Source of the DNA: Epiperipatus broadwayi
Lineage: Eukaryota; Onychophora; Udeonychophora; Euonychophora; Peripatidae
NCBI GenBank assembly: GCA_028023455.1
Contig: JAQFVV010012498.1
Location: 3,626,797 to 3,690,796 of the forward strand
Length of the DNA stretch: 64,000 nucleotides
Reading direction: 5' to 3'
The notes under the pieces were generated by a model that was given only the letters and a program-made list of their open reading frames with translations, ran no database searches and was not told the origin of the DNA. Every line of letters begins with the position of its first letter. Position 1 is the first letter of the stretch. Made by a program: the position numbers and the translations under genes. Of this stretch, positions 48,444-60,807 are shown in pieces.

Positions 48444-51400
48444 GTTTTTTTTTTTTCAAATAATCTTTATTTGCACAAAAAGCAAAATATACATTGTAAT
48501 ATAGAGTTCATGTTTACGATCATGACTGACACATTAAAGACTAACTAGTTATTAAATTAGATGATGATTACAAGATTAAAAGCAAAATTTTATGTTACGT
48601 TACTTATCAGGGGTGATCTAATTTGGCATATAAATCCCATGGCATGTAAAGTTTGAGTGTCATGAATAAATAATATACATGGCTATTGCAAAATATGTAA
48701 TTGACTCCATATTTGCTCAGCAAGGCTAGGCAGGCATGTTCTTAGATCACTTTCTTTAGCTTTATATAATAACTTTAAGAAAATGTCTTCAATAGGACCA
48801 GCCAACTCACTATGAAATAATACCTTACATCTAATCTTCTATTGTTTATTTTAACTAGGTTTTTTTAGCTTTTCAACAATCTATATTATGATTGACTTCT
48901 AAAATTACTGTCATTAGAGTCATAATAAAGATTGCTGCTTCATGGCAAAATTTAAACAAATTGGAGTAAATTCAGTAGATATATTTTGAGTAAAATTAAT
49001 GTACCTAACAATTTGCTTTAATCTATATACCCTATTTTTATGATTTTCTTCTAAGTATACCATAAAATAGTTTATTTAATTCTCTCATTGCTCTTTCACC
49101 AGAGTTTGACTAAAAATTACAAATTGAAATGATTATGTGCTTAATATTTTGTTTCTCTGCTCAATTCTTCCACTCAGAAGATATGAATAAGTTTTTATCA
49201 GTCAAAATTGACTTATGTTTTTTTATTAATGAAAATTTAATGTTCATTTGATTTCTAGTTACATTACCCTCACCTTTTGTACTGAGTATGTTGATACATC
49301 TTTTGAAAATAAATCATAAGTCACCAATATACATTTAAAGTGACAATAAGCTGATAGGAGACCATAAATATCCATGGCTAAAATTTAATTCAAATTGTCA
49401 GGCAAAATCGACTAAAATCAGCTTACATATAACTGATTTACAAACTTAGTTTGTAAACAAATTTCACAAAATTTTTATGTGTCCAGAATGGAATAATAGA
49501 TCCTAAGCCAGTTGAACAGTCTGCACACTACTTGTTCTAATTTCATAGAGTTATAATGTCTATAAATTCAATGCACTTAATAAATCAACCATTCCACTAA
49601 ACAAGGTGGTATAAGAATTCTCAAAATATATCATTACTTTCATCTATTTTATACAACAACAATTTATCAAACACCTTATACACAGATAAATACCTATTAC
49701 TAAGTAAATCATTATCCTCTACAATTTCAGATTCACTTAATAATTGTGAAATTATAATCTTTAATTCATATTTCTGGCACAAAAATAGATTTTTAAATTT
49801 CTTTTCAATATAATCATCTGTTATTAATAAAATGATAGTGAAATATGAATTGTTTTTATGTTGTTTAAACTAAGTATGTCTGGAACCATATTTTGCTTAC
49901 CCTGATCATATTGTACTTATAATTGTATTGCTGTAAAAATAGACACCACATAACTCACTTTCATTGTTCAAACCCTCTATTTAATAATTGAAAGCTTTTG
50001 TGGATCATAATTGAAATAACTTGTGACCCTAATAGAAGTTATTTTAATTTAGTGAATAACCAAACAACTGTAAGAGGTTTTTTTTCAGTTGTTGAATAGT
50101 ATAAATCATTGCTTTTTAAGTAGTGATTAAAAAGTATAAAACACATGGGCACTGTTTACTATCTAGTTTGAACATAACATCCTCTAATTCATAAACACTA
50201 CTGTTCATTTTATGAAAAAATTTGCCTCAAAATCAAAATAATACAATATTAACTCATCTAAAAATCTTCCTTTAATTTTACTCATTTCCATAGTCTACCT
50301 GGAAACCACTTTTTTTTTTTTTTTTAGCAATCATGAAAGACAAACCATATTCTAAGAAATGTTTCTATAAAATGCTGATAAAAAATTATAGACATAACAA
50401 AGGAATAAAGCTGTTTTGTATTCACTGATGTAATATAACCTTGAATAGCAGCTATTTTATCTGGCTGAGGTTTTATTCAATTTAGCCTTACTAAATCACC
50501 AAGGAAAACTCTTTCCTTCACAACAATAGTGCTTTTGTAGCATTTATTTTAATATTTTTACCATTAAATTCACTAAAGATTTGTAATAGTTGTAAATGCT
50601 TATATATACTTTCAGAGGCAATCAAAATGTCATCAGCACATATAGAAATTTTATTACTTATAGATAATATTTCTTTATTGATCTAAGTTTTGCATTCACT
50701 CACATTGTCTCCTAATATTTTTTTGTCTTAGATCAGCCTCTATTGGAAATAATACATTTTCACACTTCTTTTTAAGCAGCTGTTTTAATTCATTATCTAT
50801 ACTTTTACTTTCACTAATCTCATTTATTTGAACATCAAATTACTTATCATGTGGCTGATCTTTTGAAATTGACCTTAAATGGTGTCAAAAAGCATTTAAA
50901 TCCTTTTATGGATTTCCTCTATTTTTATTTTTTATTTTATTATGCAGTGGCAAACAATAATGTCAGCTAATTTGATTACTTTCTCTTTCTGAATAGCATT
51001 CTCAGCTTTTATTTCTCATTTGTATAAAGCTTGGAAAGATCACTCTATCCCAACTTTAAAATTTCTAAATCCCTCTCTTAAATATAGTTATAAGTCATAA
51101 TTTCTTTATAACAGTTTATACACCCCTCACAGAATCTCTTCTTCATTTTTAAAATTTTAATTTTAAATGTTTTTCTTTGATTCAACTATTTTTCCCTTTA
51201 AAGCCAAGGATTTGATTTTAGTCTCTTTCCTTAAAATTAGCTTCTAAATCTGTCTCTAAATTCTTGGAATTTGCTTTGAGATCTTTAGAATTAATTTGAA
51301 TTTCAGATTTTAATTAATTAAACATTTTAATAACTTCTTGGAAACCAAGTTTAGACCTGCCTTACACATCTGGGTTATTATCATTCATAATAATAGCCAT

Positions 51401-51726
51401 TATTAGTACAACAAATATATATTAAAACAAATGAAATATTATAAAGAAATATATTTACTAAATATCAAAAGCAGACAGGGGTTTGCCTTCTTTCCAATCC
51501 TGCCTATAAATAATGTCACAATAAAATCCTATCTGTCGTTCTTAATTTTTAGAGAACATTATTTTAATAACAGTTGTTACTTATTTTATACAAGAGAGAG
51601 AAAAAAATGTTATATTTCAATCAATAAAATTTTGACTCGGGCTATTAACTATTTATCAAACCCCTATAATGCAACACTAATTTGTAATTGTAAGAATCAC
51701 TATTTTTAACATGTATGTCTCATAAA
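48444..51726 (-). pseudogene. Gypsy C gag-pol relic
   Basis: On the minus strand a gag start (MNDNNPDV) lies near 51394, followed by an Asn/Lys/Glu-rich coiled-coil-like stretch (KDLKANSKNLETDLEANFKE near 51300-51235). RT: CADDILIASESIYKHLQLL near 50645-50590, then IKPQPDKIAAIQGY and LYSFVMSIIFYQHFI. RNase H relic: MIYTIQQLKKNLLQLFGY near 50115-50060. Integrase: LAMDIYGLL and ILVTYDLFSKDVSTY near 49385-49290. The order fits gypsy. Frames are broken throughout and no ORF exceeds 92 codons. The integrase motif is shared with gypsy B. The protease was not located. Confidence 0.77.
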
Positions 51727-52368
51727 TGGAAGTGATAATGGTATATGGCGAGATTAAATATGTGAAAAGCTAGCTCTGATTTTTAATAAAAGGAAGAACT
51801 TTGCTGATCTTTATATAATGAAATTCACTGCATAATTAATGAGACTTTTTATAAATATTTAAATGTATTCCTATTTCTACATCAGTTAATATATATGAAA
51901 AGAGTTTATATAATATTTTAAAAAATTAAAGGAAAATTTTATTAATTTCAAATTATATTTCAATAATTAAATAATCTACCATCTCATGGCAAATGTAATA
52001 TTTATTTTAAATATGAGATATAACTAGTATCTGATGCAATGTGACCAAAATATGAAAATAAATTAATAAAAAAATCATTTACATTTTATTTACAATGAAA
52101 ATGAAGATACAGAAAAGCAAGAATAAGTTTAACTATAATAACGTCAATTCTAATAATAAGTGATAATTTTTGATGGTATTTATAAAAAGAAAATAAATAA
52201 TATTACATAAATCTTATAAATCCTGTTGGAGTGCTGGAAAAAGAAAAATAAACAAAAGGATACCATTAATTATCCTGCAAATATGCTGTTGTTTCAATAG
52301 TTAGTAATATTTTGGCTTGTTTTCGGTAAAAATATATATAAGCATAAATACTAATTATCTATCTAGAC

Positions 52369-52851
52369 CAAAGGTGCGCAAATAGCGGCCCGCTAAGACT
52401 TATACTTTTTATGAGGCCCTCCAAGACAATCAGAAAAATCCACCTTGGACTGAGATTTCCTTCCTGTTGCATGACTGAATATTCATCTCATATTTTCCAC
52501 TAGAATGGCCACATCAATATACATGCACAGTGTAGATACGATGTGCAGTGATTTTCCAGATGATCTGATTAATTTCAATTTTGTCTTTGCATTAACAAAT
52601 ATATATATTTCCAACTTTTGTAAAACCATGAATGCTCCAAAAAAATGTAAAATTGGTAATTAATGTCATGTGTTTAATGAAGAATGGACAAACAAATATT
52701 TCTTTGGTAATAGAGGGAATAAAGCAGTGTGTTTATTGTGTCATGAAAAAAGATGTGGCCCTCCGTTAACCTTCACTTCCACAAAGTGGCCCCCAATGCG
52801 GCCCTCCACCAACCTATGTGGCCCCCGAGCCAAAACAATTGCCCACCCCTG
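52369..52851 (+). mobile_element. Non-autonomous hAT element, 483 bp, with 8 bp target duplication
   Basis: The ends are CAAAGGTGCGCAAAT and, inverted, CAGGGGTGGGCAATT (11 of the first 13 bases match). Identical ATCTAGAC flanks it at 52361-52368 and 52852-52859. The subterminal GGCCCGC / GGCCCCCGAGCC sequence is typical of hAT elements of the ZBED5/GTF2IRD2 type. The paired LTR of gypsy C has the uninterrupted site (TTTATTTAGATCAATCACTC at 47349-47368), which serves as an empty site. It inserted after gypsy C. Confidence 0.95.
52628..52760 (+). pseudogene. N-terminal remnant of a hAT transposase (BED-type finger start) inside the MITE
   Basis: From ATG at 52628 the frame reads MNAPKKCKIG, a TAA at 52661-52663, then CHVFNEEWTNKYFF and AVCLLCHEK. 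This matches the start of ZBED5/GTF2IRD2-like transposases (xFxxxWTxxYFFxxxxxKxVCLxC), where the Cys pair belongs to a zinc finger. The similarity ends at about 52760 and the sequence passes straight into the GC-rich right end, so the element arose by internal deletion of an autonomous hAT. The product would be non-functional. Confidence 0.75.
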
Positions 52852-54298
52852 ATCTAGACCATTCACTCAAGCACATTGTATTGTCTGTGTAAAAACACAT
52901 AAATAAAATATTGGATTCAAAAATATTTTTTGGGAGTTTTAAATATTAATAAAAAATGAGAAAAATAAAATAAAATAATAATAATAATAATAACAACAAC
53001 AACAACAACACTTCAAACACATGATAAAGTCTTTGGAAAAGATAAAGGGGCCATCTATCTTTTCGAACCCAAACACTTTTGTATGGGCAAATCTTAAGTG
53101 TTTGAAAGTGAAAGCATGAAGATAATAAATAATCAGTTTAAATTACTTTTACATGCTTGAATGAATAACGCTGGTGAAATTTACTAGTTAAAATCTGTAA
53201 AGTGCATGTGCAACAGCTTAATGCTGTTTAAATATTACAGTTTATAAACATCACGCTATATAAAATAATTGATTTATTTAAATAATAATAATAGTAAATG
53301 TATATAAAAATATTGTCTTTCATTGAATTTCAAGTAGGGAAGTCCAAGTTTCTTAAAGACTTAGTAAACAGTTATTTATCTTAATGTTCTGAAGATAATG
53401 AAATTCAAAATAATCAAAAGGCAGTTAAAATTTTATTAAGATGAATTTTGAACATTACTTAAAAGTAAGACAATTGTATTCATTACTTAATTAAAAGATG
53501 AAATAGTTTATGGAATGTCATGCTTAAGTTGATCCATACAGCAAAGTAAACAACTATTTCCAGAGGCTTTCTTCAGTAATGATAGGTTTATTTTTATTTG
53601 TAAATAAAATGATTGTTTTTTTAATTTTCTTAAAGAAACTTTATTATACAATTGCTGTTAAAATGACTAATATTTCTTCAGAGTATAGATAGTATCTCAG
53701 TAAATACTTTAGCAGGACGTCAGAACAAGATCCAGCAGTCAAGAGATTTTCCATCTTTATTAGGTTCAAGCCAAACAATTTTATGTTTAGATGATTAGAA
53801 CACTTTGTTTTATGAATAAACTAACATATGAAGCTACAAAAGTTCATTTAAAAGTAAGTAAGTCTTTACTTTAATTCTTTTAATATATATTAAAATGTGT
53901 GCCTTGACATAAGCATAGTTATTACATTTTTAAAATTATTCCATGTGATATTGGATTGCCTTTATATAATTTTTACGCAATTGTAGACATGCAGTTCCAA
54001 TGTTATTTAGAACTCCTGGGATTAAATAAATATTTTAAATAATTTTATACAATGTTTGTTAATGTTGAATATATAAAAATGAAGAAAAAACGAAACTTCT
54101 AATAAAAAATTAAGTATATTTAATAATCTAACTAAATGGATACACAAATATATAACATAATTGAATTAATGTAATTAATATTTGGTTTATGATTGTGATT
54201 TCTTTTGATACTTATTTATAATTTATTTGATAATTTAACAGAAACAACCTGAAAGTATTTATTTTGACTATTTAAATAAATATTTTAAAACAAAAGCA

Positions 54299-56026
54299 AA
54301 CTTGTTCTGGCATAAAATAAACTAATATATATATATAACCCTCACTACTAGAACTTATAATAATAGAGAAAATAAACTAGCTCAGATAAAATGGTTATGC
54401 TCAGCTAAAAGATATATAATCAATAATACAGATATCCTATAATACTGTTTACTATTAAACTAGCTCTAACTAATTAAGAAATGGTAAAATAAGCAAAGAA
54501 GTATAGACACAACTGCAGTGATATAACTTTAAATTAGACGCTTATAATTTACTTTAAGTGAAAGGAAAATATAAATTAGTCAGATAATTTTAACTTCAAC
54601 AACATTAAATTTTGATCGCAATTTACATATTAAATATTAAATGGATTTAAATTATTGTTACATTTAGTTTTATAATTGTTTTAAAGAGAGAGTTAGCTAA
54701 CTTATATAGAAATTCACACAGAGCTCTGTGGTTTGAAAAATAAAATGGTACCGGTTTTATTTATCTGGACTGCAAGTTTTTGGCTGTAGGTTTGGTGAGT
54801 TTGACTGGGCGGCTGGTGGCATCATCTTTCCAATTATGTTAGGCTTGTCTCTTCTATCGGCTGATGGTGGGTCTGGTTGCAATTCTCTCTAAAAATATGG
54901 CTGCCCCTTTTTGTTAAAAATACAGAGTATTTATAGCTTTTCATTATTGGAATCTATCGCCTCAAGATTCACTAAACTCAAGAATTTATTTAAATATTTT
55001 CAAATTTATAATCCAGATTTTTAAAATCTTAGATAACTTATGTTAGAAACATTCCATAAGCTATAATTATAGTTAAGATTTTTCATTGCAAACAATCTCC
55101 AATTTAGATTTTAAAAATAACTTAATTTTATCTAAGGAGATTTTAATTAGTAAATTTTGAACTAGTTTTACTTTTTACCAATTCCAGGTGTGGTCGTTAA
55201 TGACACTTGTTTACAACCACAAATCTTTTTAATTACTTGACCAGCTTTTATTTTTAATCTTACATATAATAGAAACTCTTTTTATTAAAAACAACCTTTT
55301 AACATCTTTTTAAAATGAAAACCTTTTTAACATATTTTTTTTAAAATAACTTAAAACATATTTTGATATAACTTTTAAATATATTCTCATATTTTTTTAA
55401 AATAACTTACAAACATATTTTGATATAACTTTTAAATATATTCTCCAGAAACTTTTTCTCTGAAATATATTTAAAACAAGAAATCTTTTAACAATTTTTA
55501 AAGAAACATTTAATATTATTTTTAGATAATGGCTTTTACATATTTTAAAATCATGTCTTTCTTCTATATAGCACATATTATATATCCACATATGAATTTA
55601 CAATATTAAACAACAAAATTAATAATTTAGTCTTACTTAAATAATATAAGGAACATTTTTAGAAATATTAAGTAAATTTAGTACGCTATCCTATCTAATT
55701 ATAGCATTGGTTCGCACATAAATATATAATACTGTTTAGACAGACATGAGCTCAGTTTAAATTTATTAAAATTAAATAGGTTCGAACTTAGCACAGATGA
55801 GTGTGTCATTAGGTTTGATGGTGAAATGATAGAGGCTTGGAAAGTTATCGTTTCAATATATATATATATATTAAATACAAGAGTGCAGTTAATTTAGAGT
55901 ATAATATAGTTTACATTTTCATTTTCTGTGACAATAAAATAACAGAGATAATTTTTTATATCAAATGCTTTTATTGACTACACATTAAAAATAAAAATTA
56001 ATAAGTCTTCTTTAACCACATTTGAC
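54299..56026. other. Spacer with a GC-richer island bordered by (TA)n tracts
   Basis: 54327-54338 and 55857-55871 are (TA)n tracts bounding about 1.5 kb. Within it 54720-54900 is GC-richer (GGCTGGTGGCATCATC, GGCTGATGGTGGGTCTGG) and could be part of an LTR or a promoter. A 55 bp segment is tandemly repeated near 55345-55445 (AACATATTTTGATATAACTTTTAAATATATTCTC, twice). There is no coding motif. Confidence 0.5.
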
Positions 56027-56038
56027 GTTTTTAGATTT

Positions 56039-56148
56039 TTTTTTTTAAGTGTCATAGCATCGTCCGGGACGTGAACCCGCAACCCGGACAACTGCCTGCA
56101 AATGCAAAACAATCACGCTGACCTCTCAACCACCAAGGCAAGACAGGA
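56039..56148 (-). mobile_element. tRNA-like SINE copy 4, with 12 bp target duplication
   Basis: It is nearly the same unit as 19305-19411: minus strand GGTGGTTGAGAGGTCAGCG head, GCGGGTTCACGTCC box B, ATGCTATGACACTTAAAAAA tail. It is flanked by GTTTTTAGATTT at 56027-56038 and 56149-56160. Confidence 0.86.
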
Positions 56149-56160
56149 GTTTTTAGATTT

Positions 56161-56872
56161 AACTACAAATAAAAGTATTGAGTGTGGTCTAGAAAATAAA
56201 GTTAATCTTTATTTTTATAACAAGAGATTTCTAAAAACCCCAATTGTGGTTGAATAAATTATATTTTTCTTTTTAGTATACAATCAATAAAAGCTCTTAA
56301 TATATAAAAAAATATCTCTATTATTATAACTGCATGACTTTTAAAAAAGTGTATATGATTATCTATATGCGACATAGTTAGAAGAAATCTTGTTAGATAA
56401 TTTTTATTTGGCAAAGGAAGCTTTATGGTGTAAAATAATGTTTTATACCAATGTACAATAATATAAAATAAAAATTTAACTTATAATTAAAAAAAAAAAA
56501 AAAGAATCAGGTTTTCAATGTAATGATAAGGCAAAAAAAAAAAAAAATTCCTTTTTGAAATGACAAAATAAACTTAAATAAACTAAAACTTTATATTTAA
56601 AACATTAAAAAAATATAAAATAATTATATTTTCATTTTCTTTTTCATCTTTATAATCAATTAAAATATGTTCATTTATTTATTTTTTTATTGAAGTTTGT
56701 TTTTCAAAATCATGATTAAGTAAATATATAATTTTTAAAAAATCACTATTTTATGAATGCAAGATTTTTGGACTAACAACTCATTCAAAATATTTTTAGA
56801 ATATGTACATGAAATGATAAATTGCTTGCAAATCTGATATCTATTTTCAGCATTAACATAGTAACTTTTAAT
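56161..56872. other. AT-rich spacer
   Basis: Nothing recognised except homopolymer A runs near 56488-56502 and 56534-56547. Confidence 0.5.
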
Positions 56873-56949
56873 ACATAGTAATTCATCATCATCATCATCA
56901 ACCATTATAAATCCACTGCAGGATGAAGGTCTCTCCAAGTTTAATCCAT

Positions 56950-58860
56950 CTTCTCTGATCTTTAGCTTCTCTTCTCCACAACACCCCTGCACATTTTCTT
57001 ATTTCATCCATCCATCTCACATATGGTCTCTTTCTGGGTCTTTTACAATCTCTTGGAATCCAGTTTAAAATTTCAATTGTCCATCTATTATCATTTCTTC
57101 TAGCAATATGTCAAGCCCAACTCCATTTCAATCTTTTAATTTTTTCAATAAGGTCAGTAACACCTGTTTGTTGTCTTACCCATACATTGCGTTTTCGATC
57201 TCTTCTTGTTACTCCCAACATACATCTCTCCATACTCCTTTGAGTGGTCAGAAGTCTCTGTATTGCTCTTCTATTAAGTGTCCAAGTCTCAGATCCATAA
57301 GTAAGAACTGGTAAAACACATTTGTTAAAAATCATTCTTTTCAAACACAAAGATATATTTCCTTTTAGTATCAAGTTATTTCTACCAAAAGCACTCCAAC
57401 CAAGTTTAATTCTATAATTAATTTCCTCCATTATGTTTCCATCTGTATTAATAATCTGACCTAGGTATTTGTAATTGTTAACTTCTTCTAATTCTTCATA
57501 ATCAATCTTTACTTTCATATTTTGAGCAAATCGATTAAACATTACTTTAGTCTTTTTAACATTTATCTTTAGTCCTACTTTTCTACTTTCATCTGCTAAC
57601 TCCTGCAACATTTCCTGCAGATTTGAAGCATTATTTGCAAAAACAACTACATCATCTGCAAAATCTAAATGACTTAAATAGTCTCTATTTACTTCCATTC
57701 CTTTAGTTTCCCATTTTAATCCACAAAATACTTCTTGCAGCACTGCTGTAAAAAGTTTTGGAGATATGGAGTCACCTTGCCTTACACCTTTCTCAATGTT
57801 GATTTTTCCAGTATCATTATGTAATCTAATTGTTGCTGTTGCATTTTTATAAATATTCTTTAAAATATGACAATATCCTGGATCTATACCTTGATGATCC
57901 AATGCTTTAATCACTGAAGAAATGTGTATAGAATCGAATGCGTTTTCATAATCTACAAATCCAAAACATAATGACAACTCATATTCATTTGTCCTTTCTA
58001 TGACTTCCCTCAATACCTGGATATTATCTATTGTACTAAAACCACTTTTAAATCCAGCTTGTTCTCTTGGTTGGTGGAAATCCAAAGTTCTCTGTAGACG
58101 AGTTGTAATTATCTTGGTAAAAATTTTATATAAAACTGATAAAAGGCTGATAGGTCTGTAATTTCTAATATCTTCTTTATCACCTTTTTAAAATATTAAT
58201 ATTATTACTGCATTCTTCCAATCTTCCGGTACATCTTTATCATTTAGACATTTGGTATATAACTTTGCTAAAATTGTTTCTATTTCTTCACCTGCTTCTT
58301 TTAATATATCAATTATAATTCCATCATTTCCTGGAGCCTTTCCTTTCTTTATACATTTAATTTCATGTTTCACTTCTTCATTTAAAATTCTGGGCAATTC
58401 GGAAGATGTAATAGATATAGGAGGTACTTGTTCTTTATTACTATATAATTCTTGATAAAAATCTTCTACCAATTTCATGATGTCATCTCTCATTTTAGTA
58501 ATAATTACATCTTTTTTTCTTATTGCAGATAGAAATTTCCTACCAATACCAAAATGTTATTTAACATTCTTGAGACTTTTATTTTCTTCTACAGCTTTCC
58601 TTGCTATTTCACAGTTATACTTTCTTATATCATTTTCAACTCTTTTCCGTACCATTTTACAAAATTCGAGATATTCAATTCCTTTTAATACATCATTATT
58701 GTACATCTTCATATTCCTTCTTTTCTTCATAAATTCTCTAGTCTCAGTAGAAATTTTATTAGTCAATTGGTGCTTTTTTCTACCAGCTATCTTTGTTGCA
58801 GTTTTTAAAAGTGTATCAGTTATTTTCATATTAATTTCATTCAAATTTGAATTATGTTCA
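56950..58860 (-). pseudogene. RTE reverse transcriptase and C-terminal tail
   Basis: Three open segments in one frame: linker (58844-58557), RT fingers (58493-58188; FYQELYSNKE, GKAPGNDGI, DWKNAVIILIF) and palm/thumb (58085-57111; FVDYENAFDSI at residues 43-53, VRQGDSISPKLF at 101-112, catalytic FADD at 142-145, LTYGSETWTLNRRAIQRLL). The tail continues past a TGA at 57111-57113 (family Gly of WAGH) through HIARR to a Trp/Arg-rich end near 56950. Stops lie at 58557-58559, 58188-58190 (family Lys) and 57111-57113. The RT catalytic core is intact, so inactivation rests on a few changes. Confidence 0.93.
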
Positions 58861-58867
58861 AAATCTA

Positions 58868-59697
58868 CTAATACTTTAACTGATTTATAAGTTTTAATTT
58901 AAATTCACTAGAATGTGTCTGAAGATTAGGAATATCAACTGTAAATATTGTTTTTTTCAATAATTTTTGTCTCTCTAGTTTTACATTAACATGTAACTTA
59001 CACCTTACTAATCGATGATCACTTCCTGTATTAAATTTATTAAGAACATTACAATCTTGAAATATGTATTTCCTGTTAGTCAAAATATAATCCACTTCTG
59101 CTGTACCTTCATTTGGATGCTTCCATGTCCATTTCCTTTTAACATTTTTCTCAAAAAATGAATTCATAATATAAAGTTTTTCTTTTTCTGCAAACTCCAC
59201 AAGTCTATGTCCTCTCTCATTTCTATTACCATAACCAATATTACCTACAGCAATTTCATCTTTCATTTCTCTACCGATTCTAGCATTAAAGTCTCCCATA
59301 ACAATTTTAAAATGTTGTTTACTCTGATCAAAAGCCTTTTGTACATCCATATAAAAATCTTTTACTACTTCATCACTATGAGAACTTGTTGGGGCATAAA
59401 CCTGAATTATCTGCATTTGGTATCTGCTATTAAGTTGTATAACTATTCTTGCAACTCTGTCCGATACACCATCAATCTCCACAATATTGTTCTTCCACTT
59501 TTTATTTATAATGAATCCTACTCCACTTGTATTTCCAATATGTGTGCCTTTATAATAGAGTATATGTCCACTTTTTAAATCAATTGTTTCTTCACCTTTT
59601 CTTCTAACTTCACAAAGTCCAATAATGTCCCATTTAATATAAGACAATTCTTCTTCTAATTCTTGCAATCTTCCTTCACTTGAAAGTGATCTGCAGT
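58868..59697 (-). pseudogene. RTE apurinic-type endonuclease domain
   Basis: The reading frame opens after a TAA near 59697 with RSLSSEGRLQELEEELSYIK and then shows the EEP endonuclease motifs: IIGLCEVRRKGEE (metal-binding Glu), IIQVYAPTSSHSDE, IVMGDFNARIG (catalytic Asp/Asn), YILTNRK and finally TGSDHRLVRCKL (Ser-Asp-His). The enzyme nicks target DNA to start target-primed reverse transcription. All catalytic residues are present. No good ATG start is present at the N terminus, so the original protein probably began upstream of the stop. The frame ends at about 58868 by a frameshift into the linker. Confidence 0.92.
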
Positions 59698-60180
59698 TTT
59701 AAGTATCTAAATAAAAAGTCATCATCAAATGGCAGCCTGGGTCCACGATCAGGGGATTCTTAGCACCCTTCACCTTCAGCCACCAACCACTGTCTTGGTT
59801 GGTGACTTTACAGCCTCCTGGGAATAAGGGCCATGCTTTATTTTTGTCTGTCATAATTGTATATATTTATTGGAAAAATATTTATCATTTACACAAACAT
59901 TCATTCTGACTTATCAGGCACTGAGAAGAAAGACCATGGTGTTTCTTGATCTTAAACTCAGAGGTGAAAAGCCAATAAACTCACCACGCTGGCTAATGCG
60001 TGTTGGTGAGCAGCCCATCCATGTTCATATACTATATAAATAATCACATAGTAATAACAGCTGCAACGACAAGAATGTATGGAGTGGACATTAGAAATTT
60101 GCCCTGCTTGGTTCCTTTAAGGCCTCCAAGAGGAATCAAAGGGTCTCCTTTCAGTTAATAGCAAACTTCTTTTTGCAGCC
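59698..60180 (-). other. RTE 5' region
   Basis: It is GC-richer than the surrounding DNA and lies between the endonuclease ORF and the target duplication. It contains inverted GGTTGGTGGCTG / CAACCAAGACAGTGGTTG segments. I see no ORF with a known domain. It presumably holds the internal promoter of the element, but no specific site is recognised. Confidence 0.55.
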
Positions 60181-60191
60181 ACATAGTAATT

Positions 60192-60762
60192 ACATTGCAT
60201 TTTTACTCACAATATGTTTTAAATGCTTTTATAAACATAAACTTTTCAGGTTAAAAATTTAAATCAAAAATAAATAAAATGTAGATACTTCCTGTTTTTG
60301 CAAATGTAGTACAATACCTTACATTAATTTCAAAACTTTCAATAACAAATAATAACAAATCTCAAGTGAATCATCATATGTTTCCAAGAACGTTATCTTC
60401 ATACTCTAAGAAAGCAAACTTGTCTAATCAATTAAATGGTCATTGAAATCTTAAAGTCTTTCTTTAAAAAAATCTCATTATTAGCTTAAATAGTATAAAA
60501 GCATAAAAGATATTTGCCCGATGTATAGGTGAATTTTGTTACAACATTTTAATTCTAGTCTTTGCTGTTAAAAGAAATCCAGAAACCAGTCAGTTAGGTA
60601 TGAGATAGGAAATTTTAACAATATATAATATAATAACTATATTTTATTCAATCTTATATGGATAGCTCTAGAATAGACTGGAAATATCTATTGCTGGAAG
60701 CATAAGAGTAAGTGTATGGTGTTTTTGTTAATACCTTCTCAATGAGTATAAAAGATCTAAAA

Positions 60763-60807
<45 letters not shown>

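Larger units (their letters stand above)
44162..54298 (-). mobile_element. Gypsy C: old LTR retrotransposon with ~1.7 kb LTRs and nested insertions
   Basis: 44162-48443 and 51727-54298 are colinear, same-orientation copies once two insertions are removed. Between them 48444-51726 holds a minus-strand gag-pol relic. Both repeats have TG...CA ends on the minus strand (TGCTTTT...CTTCCA). The 3' LTR (left) is preceded on the minus strand by a GAAAAAAAAAAAA purine run at 48449-48461. The LTRs have diverged with many substitutions and indels, so insertion is old. No target duplication is visible. The alternative, a segmental duplication around a gypsy relic, is less economical because the repeat ends coincide with the gag-pol borders. 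Confidence 0.8.
51727..54298 (-). repeat. 5' LTR of gypsy C, with a MITE and a second insertion
   Basis: It pairs with 44162-48443. Relative to that copy it carries the hAT element at 52369-52851 and about 250 bp of extra sequence at 53010-53262 after an (AAT)n/(AAC)n microsatellite (52977-53009). The base sequence is about 1.75 kb. Confidence 0.8.
56884..60180 (-). mobile_element. RTE-clade LINE, essentially full length, with 11 bp target duplication
   Basis: The element runs on the minus strand from a 5' region (60180-59700) through endonuclease and reverse transcriptase to a 3' end of (ATG)n-type repeats at 56884-56900, the usual RTE tail. It is bordered by identical ACATAGTAATT at 56873-56883 and 60181-60191. 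A shorter match, ACATAGTAAT, also lies at 60046-60055, so the 5' end could instead be about 60045. The coding region has one frameshift and several stops, so this copy is inactive. Fragments of the same family are at 15740-15964 and 18410-18957. Confidence 0.92.

Noticed and set aside
58477-58890. 137-codon plus-strand ORF resembling a membrane protein
   Set aside because: It is the antisense of the RTE linker; hydrophobicity comes from the complement of Lys/Glu-rich codons.
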